This document shows positions 9,285 through 18,125 of a DNA stretch of 64,000 nucleotides, one piece after another. Numbering within the stretch: the first letter of the stretch is position 1; each line of letters begins with the position of its first letter. The DNA lies in assembly GCF_016595465.1 (NCBI RefSeq), contig NZ_JAENIK010000004.1, forward strand, positions 806,001-870,000, written 5' to 3'. The notes under the pieces are model-generated. The model saw only the letters and a program-made list of their open reading frames with translations. It was not told the origin of the DNA and ran no database searches. The position numbers and the translations under genes were made by a program. The DNA is from Luteolibacter yonseiensis (GTDB lineage: Bacteria; Verrucomicrobiota; Verrucomicrobiia; Verrucomicrobiales; Akkermansiaceae).

Positions 9285-9469
9285 CCGACGACGCCCGCCC
9301 CGAGAGCTGCCTGCTCGTCCTGCCGGACGGCCGTTTGCTGGCCCGGAATGTCACCCCGGAACTCTCCGAACTGCTGCGGGCGATCCAACCCGGAAATCCG
9401 GATCTCGCACTGCGGGCGGCGCTTTCCGGACCACCACCTTTTCAAATCCCCACCGAATCAGACCCATGA
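9281..9469 (+). CDS. 62-aa protein between radical SAM enzyme and AAA ATPase
   Basis: Both ends overlap the neighbouring genes by 4 nt (ATGA at 9281 and 9466), which strongly supports translation. The sequence begins MTDDARPESCLLVLPDGRLL, carries a single Cys and ends Pro-rich (SGPPPFQIPTESDP). No domain is recognised. It may be a small subunit or adaptor of the ATPase, or a radical SAM target; both are guesses. Confidence 0.6.
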   Translation: MTDDARPESCLLVLPDGRLLARNVTPELSELLRAIQPGNPDLALRAALSGPPPFQIPTESDP

Positions 9470-11019
9470 ACATTTCCGAAGAAATCGAGACGCTCATCCG
9501 CGCGAGGTATCCCATCATCTATATCGTCACCGGAGAGGAGCTGCGGGCGCAGAAGGTGGTGGTGGAAATCGCCAGGAAGCGGGAGAAAAACGCGTTCGAG
9601 TGGAGCTTCGGCACAGGCATCGTGCCTGCCGGGATGTCCATCCAGTCCCAGAAAAACCGCAGCGGCGCGACGAAGGATCCGTTGCTCGCGCTGGACCAGG
9701 TCATCGAGCAGGTGGACCCGGCGATCTATATCTTCAAGGATTTCCACCCGTTTCTAACAAAAAACAATTTCGCGGTGATCCGCAAGCTGAAGGACATCGC
9801 CCTGCAGTTGAAGAGCAGCTACAAGACCATCGTGCTGATTTCCCCGGTTTTGGAAATCCCGGTCGAGCTGGAGAAGGAAATCACCGTCCTGAACTTCCCC
9901 GCGCCGGGCCGGGACGAATTGGCGGAACTGTTGGGCGACATCCTCGCCGATGTACAGAAGATCCGGAAGGTGAGGATGGATCTGGACGATGTGGGGCGCG
10001 AGCGTCTGTTGCAGGCAGCGCTGGGGCTCACGCTGGGTGAGGCGGAGAATGTTTTCGCAAAGATCATCGTCACCGGCGACGGCCTGGACGCGGATGACAT
10101 CCAGGCGGTTTTCGCCGAGAAACAACAGATCATCCGCAAGAGCGGGTTGCTGGAATATTATCCCACGACCGAGAATTTCGACCATGTCGGCGGGCTCTCC
10201 GCGTTGAAGGACTGGTTGGAAAAGCGATCGCTGGCATTTTCAAAAGAAGCGCGCGACTACGGCCTGCCCGCCCCGAAAGGCATCCTCATGCTGGGCGTGC
10301 AGGGTTGCGGCAAAAGCCTGTGCGCGAAGGCGGTTTCCAGCCTGTGGCAGCTCCCGCTGCTGCGCTTCGACATGGGGCGCATGTTCAACAGCCTCGTCGG
10401 CTCTTCCGAGGAAAATGTCAGGAAAGCGGTGGCCGTCGCCGAGTCGGTGGCCCCGGCGATCCTGTGGGTGGATGAGATCGACAAGGCGTTCGCCGGTTCG
10501 CAGGGTTCCGGTTCCAGCGATGGCGGCACGACGGCGCGGGTGTTCGGCACCTTCCTGACGTGGCTTTCGGAAAAAACCTCGTCCGTTTTCGTGGTGGCCA
10601 CGGCGAATGACATCTCGCACCTGCCCCCGGAGCTGATGCGGAAGGGAAGGCTGGACGAAATCTTCTTCGTCGACCTCCCCGCCCAGAGCGAGCGGGCGCA
10701 GATCTTCGCGATCCACCTCGCGCGGCGCCGTCGCGCGGCGGAGAATTTCGACCTGCCGCTGCTGGCGGAAAACAGCAAGGACTTCAGCGGTGCGGAAATC
10801 GAGGAGGCCATCATCAGCGCGATGTATGACGCCTTCTACGCGGGCCGCGAGCTGGAGACGGACGATGTTCTCAAGGCCCTTCATGAAACGGTCCCTCTGG
10901 CCCGCACCATGGACGAGCAGATCAACCGCCTGCGTTCGTGGGCCGGTGGCCGCGCGCGGGATGCCAGCGCGGGCCGCCCCGAATCCGCCGCCTCAACCTC
11001 CCGGCGCATGGAATTTTGA
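9466..11019 (+). CDS. AAA+ ATPase, Ycf46 type
   Basis: 517 aa starting at the overlapping ATG 9466 (MNISEEIETL). Residues 1-245 match the Ycf46 N-terminal domain (RARYPIIYIVTGEE, then IYIFKDFHPF). The AAA domain follows, with Walker A G277-S284 (GVQGCGKS), Walker B ILWVDEIDKAF and the second region of homology with RKGRLDEIFFVDLP. Ycf46 is a cyanobacterial and plastid family, also found in other phyla, of poorly known role. Its presence next to DUF1257 (Ycf35-like) and DUF2997 genes is the conserved neighbourhood, suggesting the three products act together. Confidence 0.88.
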   Translation: MNISEEIETLIRARYPIIYIVTGEELRAQKVVVEIARKREKNAFEWSFGTGIVPAGMSIQSQKNRSGATKDPLLALDQVIEQVDPAIYIFKDFHPFLTKNNFAVIRKLKDIALQLKSSYKTIVLISPVLEIPVELEKEITVLNFPAPGRDELAELLGDILADVQKIRKVRMDLDDVGRERLLQAALGLTLGEAENVFAKIIVTGDGLDADDIQAVFAEKQQIIRKSGLLEYYPTTENFDHVGGLSALKDWLEKRSLAFSKEARDYGLPAPKGILMLGVQGCGKSLCAKAVSSLWQLPLLRFDMGRMFNSLVGSSEENVRKAVAVAESVAPAILWVDEIDKAFAGSQGSGSSDGGTTARVFGTFLTWLSEKTSSVFVVATANDISHLPPELMRKGRLDEIFFVDLPAQSERAQIFAIHLARRRRAAENFDLPLLAENSKDFSGAEIEEAIISAMYDAFYAGRELETDDVLKALHETVPLARTMDEQINRLRSWAGGRARDASAGRPESAASTSRRMEF

Positions 11020-11094
11020 TTAATCGGAATTTCCCGCGTGAGGAAACCGTCGCGGGATTGTCGGAACATCGACACCATTCAACCACCGAATCTC

Positions 11095-11565
11095 ATGGGA
11101 GCCGTACTGATTCTAACACCTGTCATCGTTTCCGCATGGCCCGCCTTCGCCACCGCGGTGGCCAGCGCCGCGGTTTCGCTCGGCTACAACGCGGCGAAGG
11201 AACTGGCGAATGCTGAAACGAACGAGGGCATTTCCATGAAAAGCGGAATCGCCATCGAAGTGCCGAACAGCAACGTGCTGACGGACCAGCTAGGCCTGGG
11301 CGAGAAACTGAGTTTCACCCGGGACGGTGTGGTCATCACGATCCGCCGCGACGACCGGGGAAAGGCGTCCCTTCATGTGAACGGCACGGGCCGGACCGAA
11401 GAGGAGCTGCGGCTGCTGGGCGAGGAAATGAGCCAGCGGCTGGTGCGGGACTACGTTTACCAACAGATCAAGCACGAGATGCAGGCGCGGAACTTCGTCA
11501 TGGTGGAGGAAACCGTCGACGAGACCAACGCCATCCACATGACCGTCCGCCACTGGGAACACTGA
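11095..11565 (+). CDS. DUF1257 (Ycf35-like) protein
   Basis: 156 aa from ATG 11095. The first ~30 residues are hydrophobic (GAVLILTPVIVSAWPAFATA). The C-terminal half resembles DUF1257/Ycf35, with VRDYVYQQIKHEMQARNF and a final His-Trp-Glu-His. The assignment rests partly on synteny: DUF1257 genes sit between Ycf46 and DUF2997 in many genomes. Molecular function is unknown; an ATPase partner role is inferred. It is separated by 75 nt from the ATPase and 3 nt from the next gene. Confidence 0.65.
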   Translation: MGAVLILTPVIVSAWPAFATAVASAAVSLGYNAAKELANAETNEGISMKSGIAIEVPNSNVLTDQLGLGEKLSFTRDGVVITIRRDDRGKASLHVNGTGRTEEELRLLGEEMSQRLVRDYVYQQIKHEMQARNFVMVEETVDETNAIHMTVRHWEH

Positions 11566-11568
11566 GCC

Positions 11569-11766
11569 ATGAACCAAAAGGAATTCGCCATCACCATCAC
11601 ACCGGACGGCCGGGTGGAAATCCACATCCAGGGCTACAAGGGGACTGCCGGCTGCAACAGCGCGGCGGCGATGATGGAAAAAATCGTAGGCCACATCGAC
11701 TCGCAGCGGGAAACCAGCGAGGCGTATGAGCCTGAGGAAACGGTGCGCATCGACCAGCATCACTGA
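11569..11766 (+). CDS. DUF2997 small protein
   Basis: 65 aa. FAITITPDGRVEIHIQGYKG followed by an AAAMMEKIVGHI helix fits the DUF2997 fold. This family consists of ~60-aa proteins encoded beside Ycf46 and DUF1257. The last base of its stop codon is the first base of the next ATG (11766). Function unknown, probably a small subunit of the Ycf46 module. Confidence 0.72.
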   Translation: MNQKEFAITITPDGRVEIHIQGYKGTAGCNSAAAMMEKIVGHIDSQRETSEAYEPEETVRIDQHH

Positions 11767-12641
11767 TGAAATCCTCCCCGTACTACCCCCCGCGAGCCGG
11801 TACGTTGTCCCGACTCCTCACCCTGGCGGACCGGCTGGTCGCCCGTGTGCGGATGTCGCAGCTGATGCGCAGGACTCCGTACCGGTTCGTAGCCTTCCCC
11901 TCGGCTGTCTCATGGCTGCTGCTGCCGGGACTGATGTGGCGCGGGGAGCCGGAACAGGCGAAGCTTGGCAATCGCATCATGTTTGCCTGGGCCGCCTGTG
12001 TGGTGGTCCACATCGTCAGTCTGAACGGAGCTTTCGCCGACTGGGCGGCGATACTGGCCAGCATGCTGCACGGAATTTCCGCGGCGGCGGTTCTGGCGGT
12101 GCTGAATCCCCAATGGCAGGGATTCACCCGCATGTGGAAGACCTCGGTATACGCAACGCTTCTGGTTCTGGTGCTTTACACCATAGGCCTGAGAGGGGTG
12201 GCGCCGGTGGTTGCCCAAAGGATGGTCCTGGACGGTGAGACCATCATGACCCGGCGGGCGTGGGCCGGCAGCGGGCCGTGGGTGAGGGGAGAATGGGTGG
12301 TTTACCGGCTTCCGAACCGGCTGTTGAACATCGACCGCATCCTGGCCGGTCCGGAGGACATCATCCGGTTCCACAAGGATTCGTTCGAGGTGGACGGGAA
12401 ATTTTTCCCGCGCGTGTCCCCTCACATGCCGGTGGAGGGCGAGATTCACATGGATAAGAACACCTATTTCATCTGGCCGACGGCCGCGACATTCGTTCAT
12501 GCTGGTGACAGGCTGCCGCAACTGATGTTGGGTGTGGCGGACATTGACGCACCGGACATCGTGGGGCGGCCCTATCAACACTGGTTTTGGAAATCCACCA
12601 CCTTGGAAGCCCTCAAGCCGATCCACCCTTCGAAACCATGA
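11766..12641 (+). CDS. Membrane protein of the Ycf46 gene string, unknown function
   Basis: 291 aa. Three to four hydrophobic segments lie between about residues 38 and 145 (YRFVAFPSAVSWLLLPGL; FAWAACVVVHIVSL; WAAILASMLHGIS; ATLLVLVLYTIGL). A soluble C-terminal domain of ~145 residues follows. That domain contains GEWVVYRLPN and ends GRPYQHWFW, vaguely like signal-peptidase-type domains, but no catalytic Ser/Lys pair is evident. The stop overlaps the TPR gene by 4 nt. It may anchor the ATPase module to the inner membrane (inference). Confidence 0.62.
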   Translation: MKSSPYYPPRAGTLSRLLTLADRLVARVRMSQLMRRTPYRFVAFPSAVSWLLLPGLMWRGEPEQAKLGNRIMFAWAACVVVHIVSLNGAFADWAAILASMLHGISAAAVLAVLNPQWQGFTRMWKTSVYATLLVLVLYTIGLRGVAPVVAQRMVLDGETIMTRRAWAGSGPWVRGEWVVYRLPNRLLNIDRILAGPEDIIRFHKDSFEVDGKFFPRVSPHMPVEGEIHMDKNTYFIWPTAATFVHAGDRLPQLMLGVADIDAPDIVGRPYQHWFWKSTTLEALKPIHPSKP

Positions 12642-13417
12642 GCCGATTTTCCAAACTCGAATTCGAATACGTATCTCCCGGTCGTTTGGAAACCGCGGCG
12701 GAATCCACCGTGCCGGACGAGGGATTCCACCTGCGCGAGGCGGCCGCCGCATTTGAAAACGGCGACTTCGAGGAGGCCCTGCGCGCCTACGCGAAAGTGC
12801 TGGAGCACAATCCGCGGAACCCGGTTCCGTGGACCGGACAGGTGCGGATGCTCATCGAACTGGGCGAATTCCGCGAGGCTAAACTCTGGGCGGACAAGGC
12901 GCTGGAGATGTTCCCGCACGAACCTGAGCTGCTCGCCGCGAAGGCCGTGGCCCTCGCGCGCCTCGGGGATTTCAAAGCCGCCATGGCTTATTCCGACGCC
13001 TCCTTCGGCGAGCGGGGGGACTCCGCCTATCTATGGGTAGCGCGGGCGGATGTCCTGCTCGCTCAGAGACAACCGAAGGCTGACTATTGCATCGAACGGG
13101 CCATCATCCTTGATCCCGCGAACTGGCTGGTGCACTGGCTCATCTCACGGGTCAACTCGTATTACGGCCGTTTCGCCCATGCCCTGGCCTCCGCACAGAA
13201 GGCGCTGGCCCTGGATGTCTCCCGAGCCCAGGTCTGGCTCCAGACCGCCCTCTGCCAGCAGGAGCTCGGCCTCCTTGACGCGGCCTTCGAATCCAACACC
13301 CACGCGCTGCGGCTGAACCCGACGGATCCGCGTGCGCGGGAGATGATGGCCTCGCTGGAGATGACACCGGCATATTCTTCCTGGTGGCGGCGCTGCCGAC
13401 AATTTTTCCGCAAATGA
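12638..13417 (+). CDS. Tetratricopeptide repeat protein
   Basis: 259 aa from ATG 12638 (MSRFSKLEFEY), overlapping the preceding stop by 4 nt. At least five TPR-like helical pairs are visible, for example AAAFENGDFEEALRAYAKVL and ALASAQKALALD. No signal peptide. The stop again overlaps the PilT start (ATGA at 13414). A scaffold or adaptor for the adjacent ATPase or pilus machinery is plausible. Confidence 0.82.
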   Translation: MSRFSKLEFEYVSPGRLETAAESTVPDEGFHLREAAAAFENGDFEEALRAYAKVLEHNPRNPVPWTGQVRMLIELGEFREAKLWADKALEMFPHEPELLAAKAVALARLGDFKAAMAYSDASFGERGDSAYLWVARADVLLAQRQPKADYCIERAIILDPANWLVHWLISRVNSYYGRFAHALASAQKALALDVSRAQVWLQTALCQQELGLLDAAFESNTHALRLNPTDPRAREMMASLEMTPAYSSWWRRCRQFFRK

Positions 13418-14472
13418 ACCTCCACCCCCTTCTCGAAAATTTCCTCATCCAGGCGTCCCGGATGCGGGCCTCGGACCTCCATCTCATCGCGGGTCTTCCG
13501 GCATCGCTCCGGGTGAACGGAGAAATCATTTTCATCGGCTCTGACGCCCTTTCCGCGGAGGACATCGAAGTGATTTCCCTCCAGTTGCTCAATCCCGCGC
13601 AGCTCGAGAAATTCGAAACCGAGTGGGAGCTCTGCGTTTCGCTGAACCACCACATCGCCGGGCGGTTGCGGGTCACCGCCTACAGGCACAACGGGCGCAT
13701 CGAATTCAGCTTCCGTTTTTGCGGGGGCGAGGTCGCCGCCAGGGAGGAATTGGGCCTGCCGGGGAAAATCGACGATCTCGCACGCAAGCCACACGGGCTG
13801 GTGCTCGTTTGCGGAGCCACCGGCGCCGGGAAAACGACCTCGCTCAACTACATGGTGAACCTCATCAACAGCGAGCGCCGCTGCAAGATCGTCACCATCG
13901 AGGATCCCATCGAGCACGTCCACAGGAACCAGAAAGCCATCGTCGTCCAGCAGGAGCTGCTGACCGACACGCACTCCTTCCGCCGCGCTCTCACGCACGT
14001 CCTGCGGCAGGATCCGGATGTCATCGTGGTTGGCGAGATGCGCGAGCCGGAGACGATCATGACCGCGCTGACCGCCGCGGAAACCGGCCACCTCGTCCTG
14101 AGCACTCTGCATTCCTCCAGCGTCACCCAGGCGATCGAGCGGATCACCGGTATCTTCGACGGTCCCACGCAGAAGCAGATCGTCCTGCAGCTTGCGAATT
14201 CGCTCCAGGGCATCATCGTCCAGCAACTGCTCCCTTCCGCCGACCGGTCGCACCGCGTGCTTGCCTACGAGATCCTCGTGGCCACCCCGGCCGTCAGGAA
14301 CATCATCCGCGAAGGACAGATCCATGCCTTGGAAAACTGCATGCAGACCAATGCCCGCGAGGGAATGAACACCATGGACGCCTGCCTGCTCGACTTGTAT
14401 CAGCAGACCCGCATCACCTATGACACCGCCGTCAGCCGGGCGCGCCACCCGGGGTATATGACAAAGGGTTGA
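13414..14472 (+). CDS. PilT-type twitching motility/secretion ATPase
   Basis: 352 aa from ATG 13414 (MNLHPLLENF), the usual PilT length. ASDLHLIAG at the N-terminus, Walker A GATGAGKTT, the Asp box EDPIEH, Walker B VIVVGEMREPET and the His box TGHLVLSTLHS are all intact. PilT hexamers power type IV pilus retraction. No pilin or PilB genes are nearby. As the last gene of an unbroken overlapping string with Ycf46 and TPR genes, it may have another role, which its sequence cannot settle. Confidence 0.85.
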   Translation: MNLHPLLENFLIQASRMRASDLHLIAGLPASLRVNGEIIFIGSDALSAEDIEVISLQLLNPAQLEKFETEWELCVSLNHHIAGRLRVTAYRHNGRIEFSFRFCGGEVAAREELGLPGKIDDLARKPHGLVLVCGATGAGKTTSLNYMVNLINSERRCKIVTIEDPIEHVHRNQKAIVVQQELLTDTHSFRRALTHVLRQDPDVIVVGEMREPETIMTALTAAETGHLVLSTLHSSSVTQAIERITGIFDGPTQKQIVLQLANSLQGIIVQQLLPSADRSHRVLAYEILVATPAVRNIIREGQIHALENCMQTNAREGMNTMDACLLDLYQQTRITYDTAVSRARHPGYMTKG

Positions 14473-14561
14473 GCCGACCGGCCGCGGACCGGAAAAATCA
14501 TCCGGGGTTGCTTTTTTTTAAAAGCTGGCCTAAGTCCCCGCGTTCCAGATTTTTCCACCCC

Positions 14562-15206
14562 ATGATCTCGCTCAGCACAGTCGCCCAAATCACCGCCGCG
14601 CTCGCCACGCTCCTGCTGGCGAGCTGTGCGAATCAAAAACCCGCCGAAGTGACCAAGGACGGGAAGAAGGTTTTCGTGAATCCATACCCCGCCGGAACCT
14701 ACGATCATTTCAAGGCCGAGCCGACTTATCCGAAAACCTACTCGGTGTGGAAAAACGACGAGCTCCTCTCCCGCACCAACGCGGAGAACTCCTCCATCCT
14801 CATCAGTCTGGAAAAGCAGCGCGGATTCCTGCTCAACGGCGAGGACGTCGTTCTGGACTATCCGATCTGCTCCGGCATTCCCTCCCGGCCCACACCTCCG
14901 GGCACTTTCTACATTCTCGAGAAGGTGGTGGACAAGAGGTCCAACAAATACGGCCGCATCTATGACGCCGCCGGGGAACTTGTGAACGGCGATGCGGACG
15001 TGACCCTCGACCCCATCCCGGAAGGCGGCAAATTCGAAGGAGCCTCCATGCGCTACTGGATGCGCCTCACCAACGACGGCGTGGGCCATCACATCGGCCC
15101 GGTCAAACGCAGGCCCGCCTCCCACGCCTGCATCCGTGGACCGAGTGCGACGATGCCTGTCGTTTATTCCAAGGTGAAGCCGGGCACCCGCGTGGTCGTC
15201 CAGTGA
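14562..15206 (+). CDS. L,D-transpeptidase (YkuD) lipoprotein
   Basis: 214 aa from ATG 14562. The signal peptide ends with lipobox LLASC. The YkuD domain spans about residues 80-210 with GIPSRPTPPGTFYI and the catalytic block SHACIRG (nucleophilic Cys; the usual SHGCIR has Gly in place of this Ala). The family makes 3-3 peptidoglycan cross-links or attaches proteins to peptidoglycan. Ends at a strong bidirectional terminator. Confidence 0.85.
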   Translation: MISLSTVAQITAALATLLLASCANQKPAEVTKDGKKVFVNPYPAGTYDHFKAEPTYPKTYSVWKNDELLSRTNAENSSILISLEKQRGFLLNGEDVVLDYPICSGIPSRPTPPGTFYILEKVVDKRSNKYGRIYDAAGELVNGDADVTLDPIPEGGKFEGASMRYWMRLTNDGVGHHIGPVKRRPASHACIRGPSATMPVVYSKVKPGTRVVVQ

Positions 15207-15237
15207 TCCGCTCCTCGTGATCTTCAAATAAAAAAGC

Positions 15238-15272
15238 AGGCCCGGTCGCTTCATCGCGACCGGGCCTTTTTT
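15238..15272. terminator. Bidirectional Rho-independent terminator
   Basis: A perfect 12-bp stem, AGGCCCGGTCGC (15238-15249) and GCGACCGGGCCT (15256-15267), with loop TTCATC. It has a T run on the + side and an A run (AAAAAA) before it for the - strand, serving both convergent genes. Confidence 0.92.
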
Positions 15273-15296
15273 AGAACGATTCCTATCGGAAGGAGG

Positions 15297-15716
15297 TCAC
15301 TCCTCCTCCTTGATGAACTTCTGGTGGCCGGCCTTCTTCTGTTCCTTCAGCGTCTCCACGAGCTTCGCCACGTCCTCGATCTTGCCGGCGAGGAACGCTT
15401 CCTCCACCTCGCAGAGGGTCACGAAGACCTTGCCCATCTGCTTGCGATACTCGGCGGAGGCCTTGGCTTTGTCGGGACCTTCAGGCATTTCCTTGATCAG
15501 CGCGGGGATTTCCGCCGTGGCCTTCAGCGTGGCGGTCTGGGCCTCGCGCGCCTGGGCGGCACCCTTCGCCGCATCCGTCTCGCGGCGGAAACCCTTGAAC
15601 GCGTCGTCCATGGACTCCATCTGCTCACCGAGCTTGGTGTGCTCGTGATCCTGTGCGATCGCCGGGGCGGCCAGGAGACCGGCCGCGCATCCCATCAAAA
15701 ATAAATGTTTTTTCAT
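15297..15716 (-). CDS. Cytochrome b562-like periplasmic protein
   Basis: 139 aa with a cleavable signal peptide (about residues 1-21, ending AIA). The mature part is an all-helical bundle. The first helix carries Met residues (LGEQMESMDDAFKGFRRE) and the last carries KKAGHQKF, matching the Met and His heme-ligand positions of cytochrome b562. Heme binding is therefore possible but not certain, because heme-free relatives (CpxP-unrelated b562-like bundles) exist. Confidence 0.75.
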   Translation of the reverse strand: MKKHLFLMGCAAGLLAAPAIAQDHEHTKLGEQMESMDDAFKGFRRETDAAKGAAQAREAQTATLKATAEIPALIKEMPEGPDKAKASAEYRKQMGKVFVTLCEVEEAFLAGKIEDVAKLVETLKEQKKAGHQKFIKEEE

Positions 15717-15775
15717 ACGCCACGACTACGGGCGAAATCCACCGCCCTTTCCAGCCGTAAATTATTCCGTTTATT

Positions 15776-18070
15776 TTGCAGGATATCCATCGCATCATCA
15801 GTCGCTTGATTTCCAATCCGAAGTGGCGGCGCCGGATCATCCGGTTGTTTTGTGCCGGCCTGCTGGCCGTGGCACTGGGATGGTTCGTGCTGCCCTTCGC
15901 CATGCCCCTCCCCGAAAGGCTGGCGGGAGATCCGGTGGCTTCTCCTGTCCTGCTGGATCGCCACGGCGCGGTCATCCGGCACGTGACACTCGCGGATTCC
16001 TCCCGCGCGGCACCTGTGCCACTGGACGATGTCCCGGCCGACCTCATCGCCTGCACCCTCGCCGCCGAGGACAAGCGGTTTTATCAGCATGGCGGCGTGG
16101 ACCTGCTTGCCACCCTGCGCGCCGCCCGGGATTTTCTCCTCCACCGGCGTGTCGTTTCCGGTGCCTCCACCATCACCCAGCAGTTGGTGAAAATCTCCTC
16201 TCCGCCGGCGAGACGCGGCCCGTTCACCAAGATCCGTGAAGCGCTCGTCGCGCGCCGGCTGGAGATGACATGGTCGAAAAAACAAATCCTCACCGCCTAC
16301 CTCAACCGCCTCGACTACGGGAACCTCCGAATCGGCAGCGCGGAAGCCGCACGCTTTTATTTCCAGAAGCCGCTTGCGGACCTTTCGCTGGCCGAGTGCG
16401 CCCTGCTGGCCGGACTGCCACAAGCTCCCTCGCGGCTGAATCCCCTCCGCCATCCGCAGCGTGCCGTCGTCAGAAGAAACACGGTGCTCGGGCGGCTTGG
16501 AAATGCGGCGGAGTCGGACCCCGTCCGCATCCGGGCCGCGTTGGCGGAGTCTCTTGTCCTGAGGCCGTTGCAGGACAAACAAACCGCTCCGTGGCTCGAA
16601 CGGCAGCTTCAGGACCTCGGTTTCAAATCCCGGATCCAAACCACCCTCGACCTCCCGCTCCAGACGGATGTGGAGAACATCGTGCGGGAGGAAACCGCGA
16701 AGCTGAAGGATGCCAACCTCCGCCACGCCGCCGTCGTGATCATTCACAATCCCACCGGACAAATCCTCGCCCTCGTTTCCTCCGCCGATTGGAACGACCC
16801 GCGTGGCGGCCAGCTCAATGGCGCCCTCACCCCGCGATCCCCCGGCTCCACGCTCAAACCATTCACCTACCTGCTGGCGATGGAGAGGAACCACCGGACC
16901 CCGGCTTCCATCCTTGCGGATATCCCCAGTCCCTTCCGCACGCCGCAGGGGCTGGATCTGCCGGAAAACTACGACCGCCAATACCGCGGTCCGGTCACAC
17001 TGCGTGCCGCGCTGGCCTGTTCGTTGAACGTCCCGGCCCTGCGGGAGATGAACCAGCTCGGTGGTCCGCAGGCCCTGCATCACCTGTTGGTGGATCTTGG
17101 CATCACCACGCTGGGGGCCGACCCCCTGCGATACGGACTCGGCCTCACCCTTGGAAACGCACCCGTCCGACTACTGGAACTCACCAATGCCTATGCCACG
17201 CTCGCCCGCCAGGGGCGTCATCAGCCGCCGGTCCTGTTTCTTCCTTCCACGTTCGATGTTTCTTCTTCGATGTTCGACGTTCGAAGCGCCTATCTCATCG
17301 CGGACATTTTGTCGGATTCACAGGCCCGCGCCCCCTCGTTCCAGCCCGGCGGCCCGCTCGACCTGCCATTCCGATGTGCGGTGAAAACCGGCACGTCCTC
17401 GGATTTCCATGACAACTGGTGCATCGGCTATACACCGGAATTCACCGTCGGGGTGTGGGCGGGAAATTTCGAGCACCAGCCGATGAAGGGGCTTTCCGGC
17501 ATCGCGGGCGCGGGACCCGTTTTCCACCGCGCCATGCTGCGGGTCCATCGCGACGTGAAACCCACATGGTACGAAAAGCCTGCGGGCCTGCGGGAAGTCT
17601 CCATTGATCCACGGAATGGGAAACTGGTCCCGGCGGACGCGAAATACTCCCGCAGGGACATCGTCCCGGCGGATGATCCGCCTGCCGTCGCCACCGCCGC
17701 GGATTACGATCCAGAGGGCAGGGCGCTGCTTGATCCGACCTACGCGGGGTGGTTCGCCGGTGGCTACAATTCCCGCCGTGGAGAGCTCGCGCTGGATGCT
17801 TCCCAAGCAGTCGCCGAACCCCTCCGCGTCATCAGCCCCGCTCCGGACGCGACCTATCTGCTGGATCCCGAGATCCCTTCCGGTTCCGACCGGCTCCGGC
17901 CTGTCACGAACCTGCCGGGAGTCGCACGCTGGCATTCGGATACGCTGCGGATCGAGCCGGGTATCCCGGAGCCGGTCATTCATCTCACGGCGGGCACGCA
18001 CATCCTCACCGTCACGGATCCGTCCACCGGAGCGACCCAGAGGCTCACGTTGCGTGTGAAGAGCCTGTAA
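15776..18070 (+). CDS. pbpC: Penicillin-binding protein 1C
   Basis: 764 aa. Membrane anchor at about residues 22-45. The GT51 transglycosylase domain has EDKRFYQHGGVD (catalytic Glu) and GASTITQQLVK. The transpeptidase domain has the acyl-serine motif STLK in PGSTLKPFTY, the SLN motif and KTGTS. The C-terminal ~90 residues fit the BiPBP_C domain, which marks PBP1C. It polymerises and cross-links peptidoglycan. The TTG at 15776 is the only start giving the full anchor; TTG 15806 is possible. No Shine-Dalgarno is obvious. Confidence 0.9.
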   Translation: MQDIHRIISRLISNPKWRRRIIRLFCAGLLAVALGWFVLPFAMPLPERLAGDPVASPVLLDRHGAVIRHVTLADSSRAAPVPLDDVPADLIACTLAAEDKRFYQHGGVDLLATLRAARDFLLHRRVVSGASTITQQLVKISSPPARRGPFTKIREALVARRLEMTWSKKQILTAYLNRLDYGNLRIGSAEAARFYFQKPLADLSLAECALLAGLPQAPSRLNPLRHPQRAVVRRNTVLGRLGNAAESDPVRIRAALAESLVLRPLQDKQTAPWLERQLQDLGFKSRIQTTLDLPLQTDVENIVREETAKLKDANLRHAAVVIIHNPTGQILALVSSADWNDPRGGQLNGALTPRSPGSTLKPFTYLLAMERNHRTPASILADIPSPFRTPQGLDLPENYDRQYRGPVTLRAALACSLNVPALREMNQLGGPQALHHLLVDLGITTLGADPLRYGLGLTLGNAPVRLLELTNAYATLARQGRHQPPVLFLPSTFDVSSSMFDVRSAYLIADILSDSQARAPSFQPGGPLDLPFRCAVKTGTSSDFHDNWCIGYTPEFTVGVWAGNFEHQPMKGLSGIAGAGPVFHRAMLRVHRDVKPTWYEKPAGLREVSIDPRNGKLVPADAKYSRRDIVPADDPPAVATAADYDPEGRALLDPTYAGWFAGGYNSRRGELALDASQAVAEPLRVISPAPDATYLLDPEIPSGSDRLRPVTNLPGVARWHSDTLRIEPGIPEPVIHLTAGTHILTVTDPSTGATQRLTLRVKSL

Positions 18071-18125
18071 GAATGCCGCGATTGGAAAATCCGCCTTATT
18101 TTCCACCAGGAAACGAGTTGCCGCG

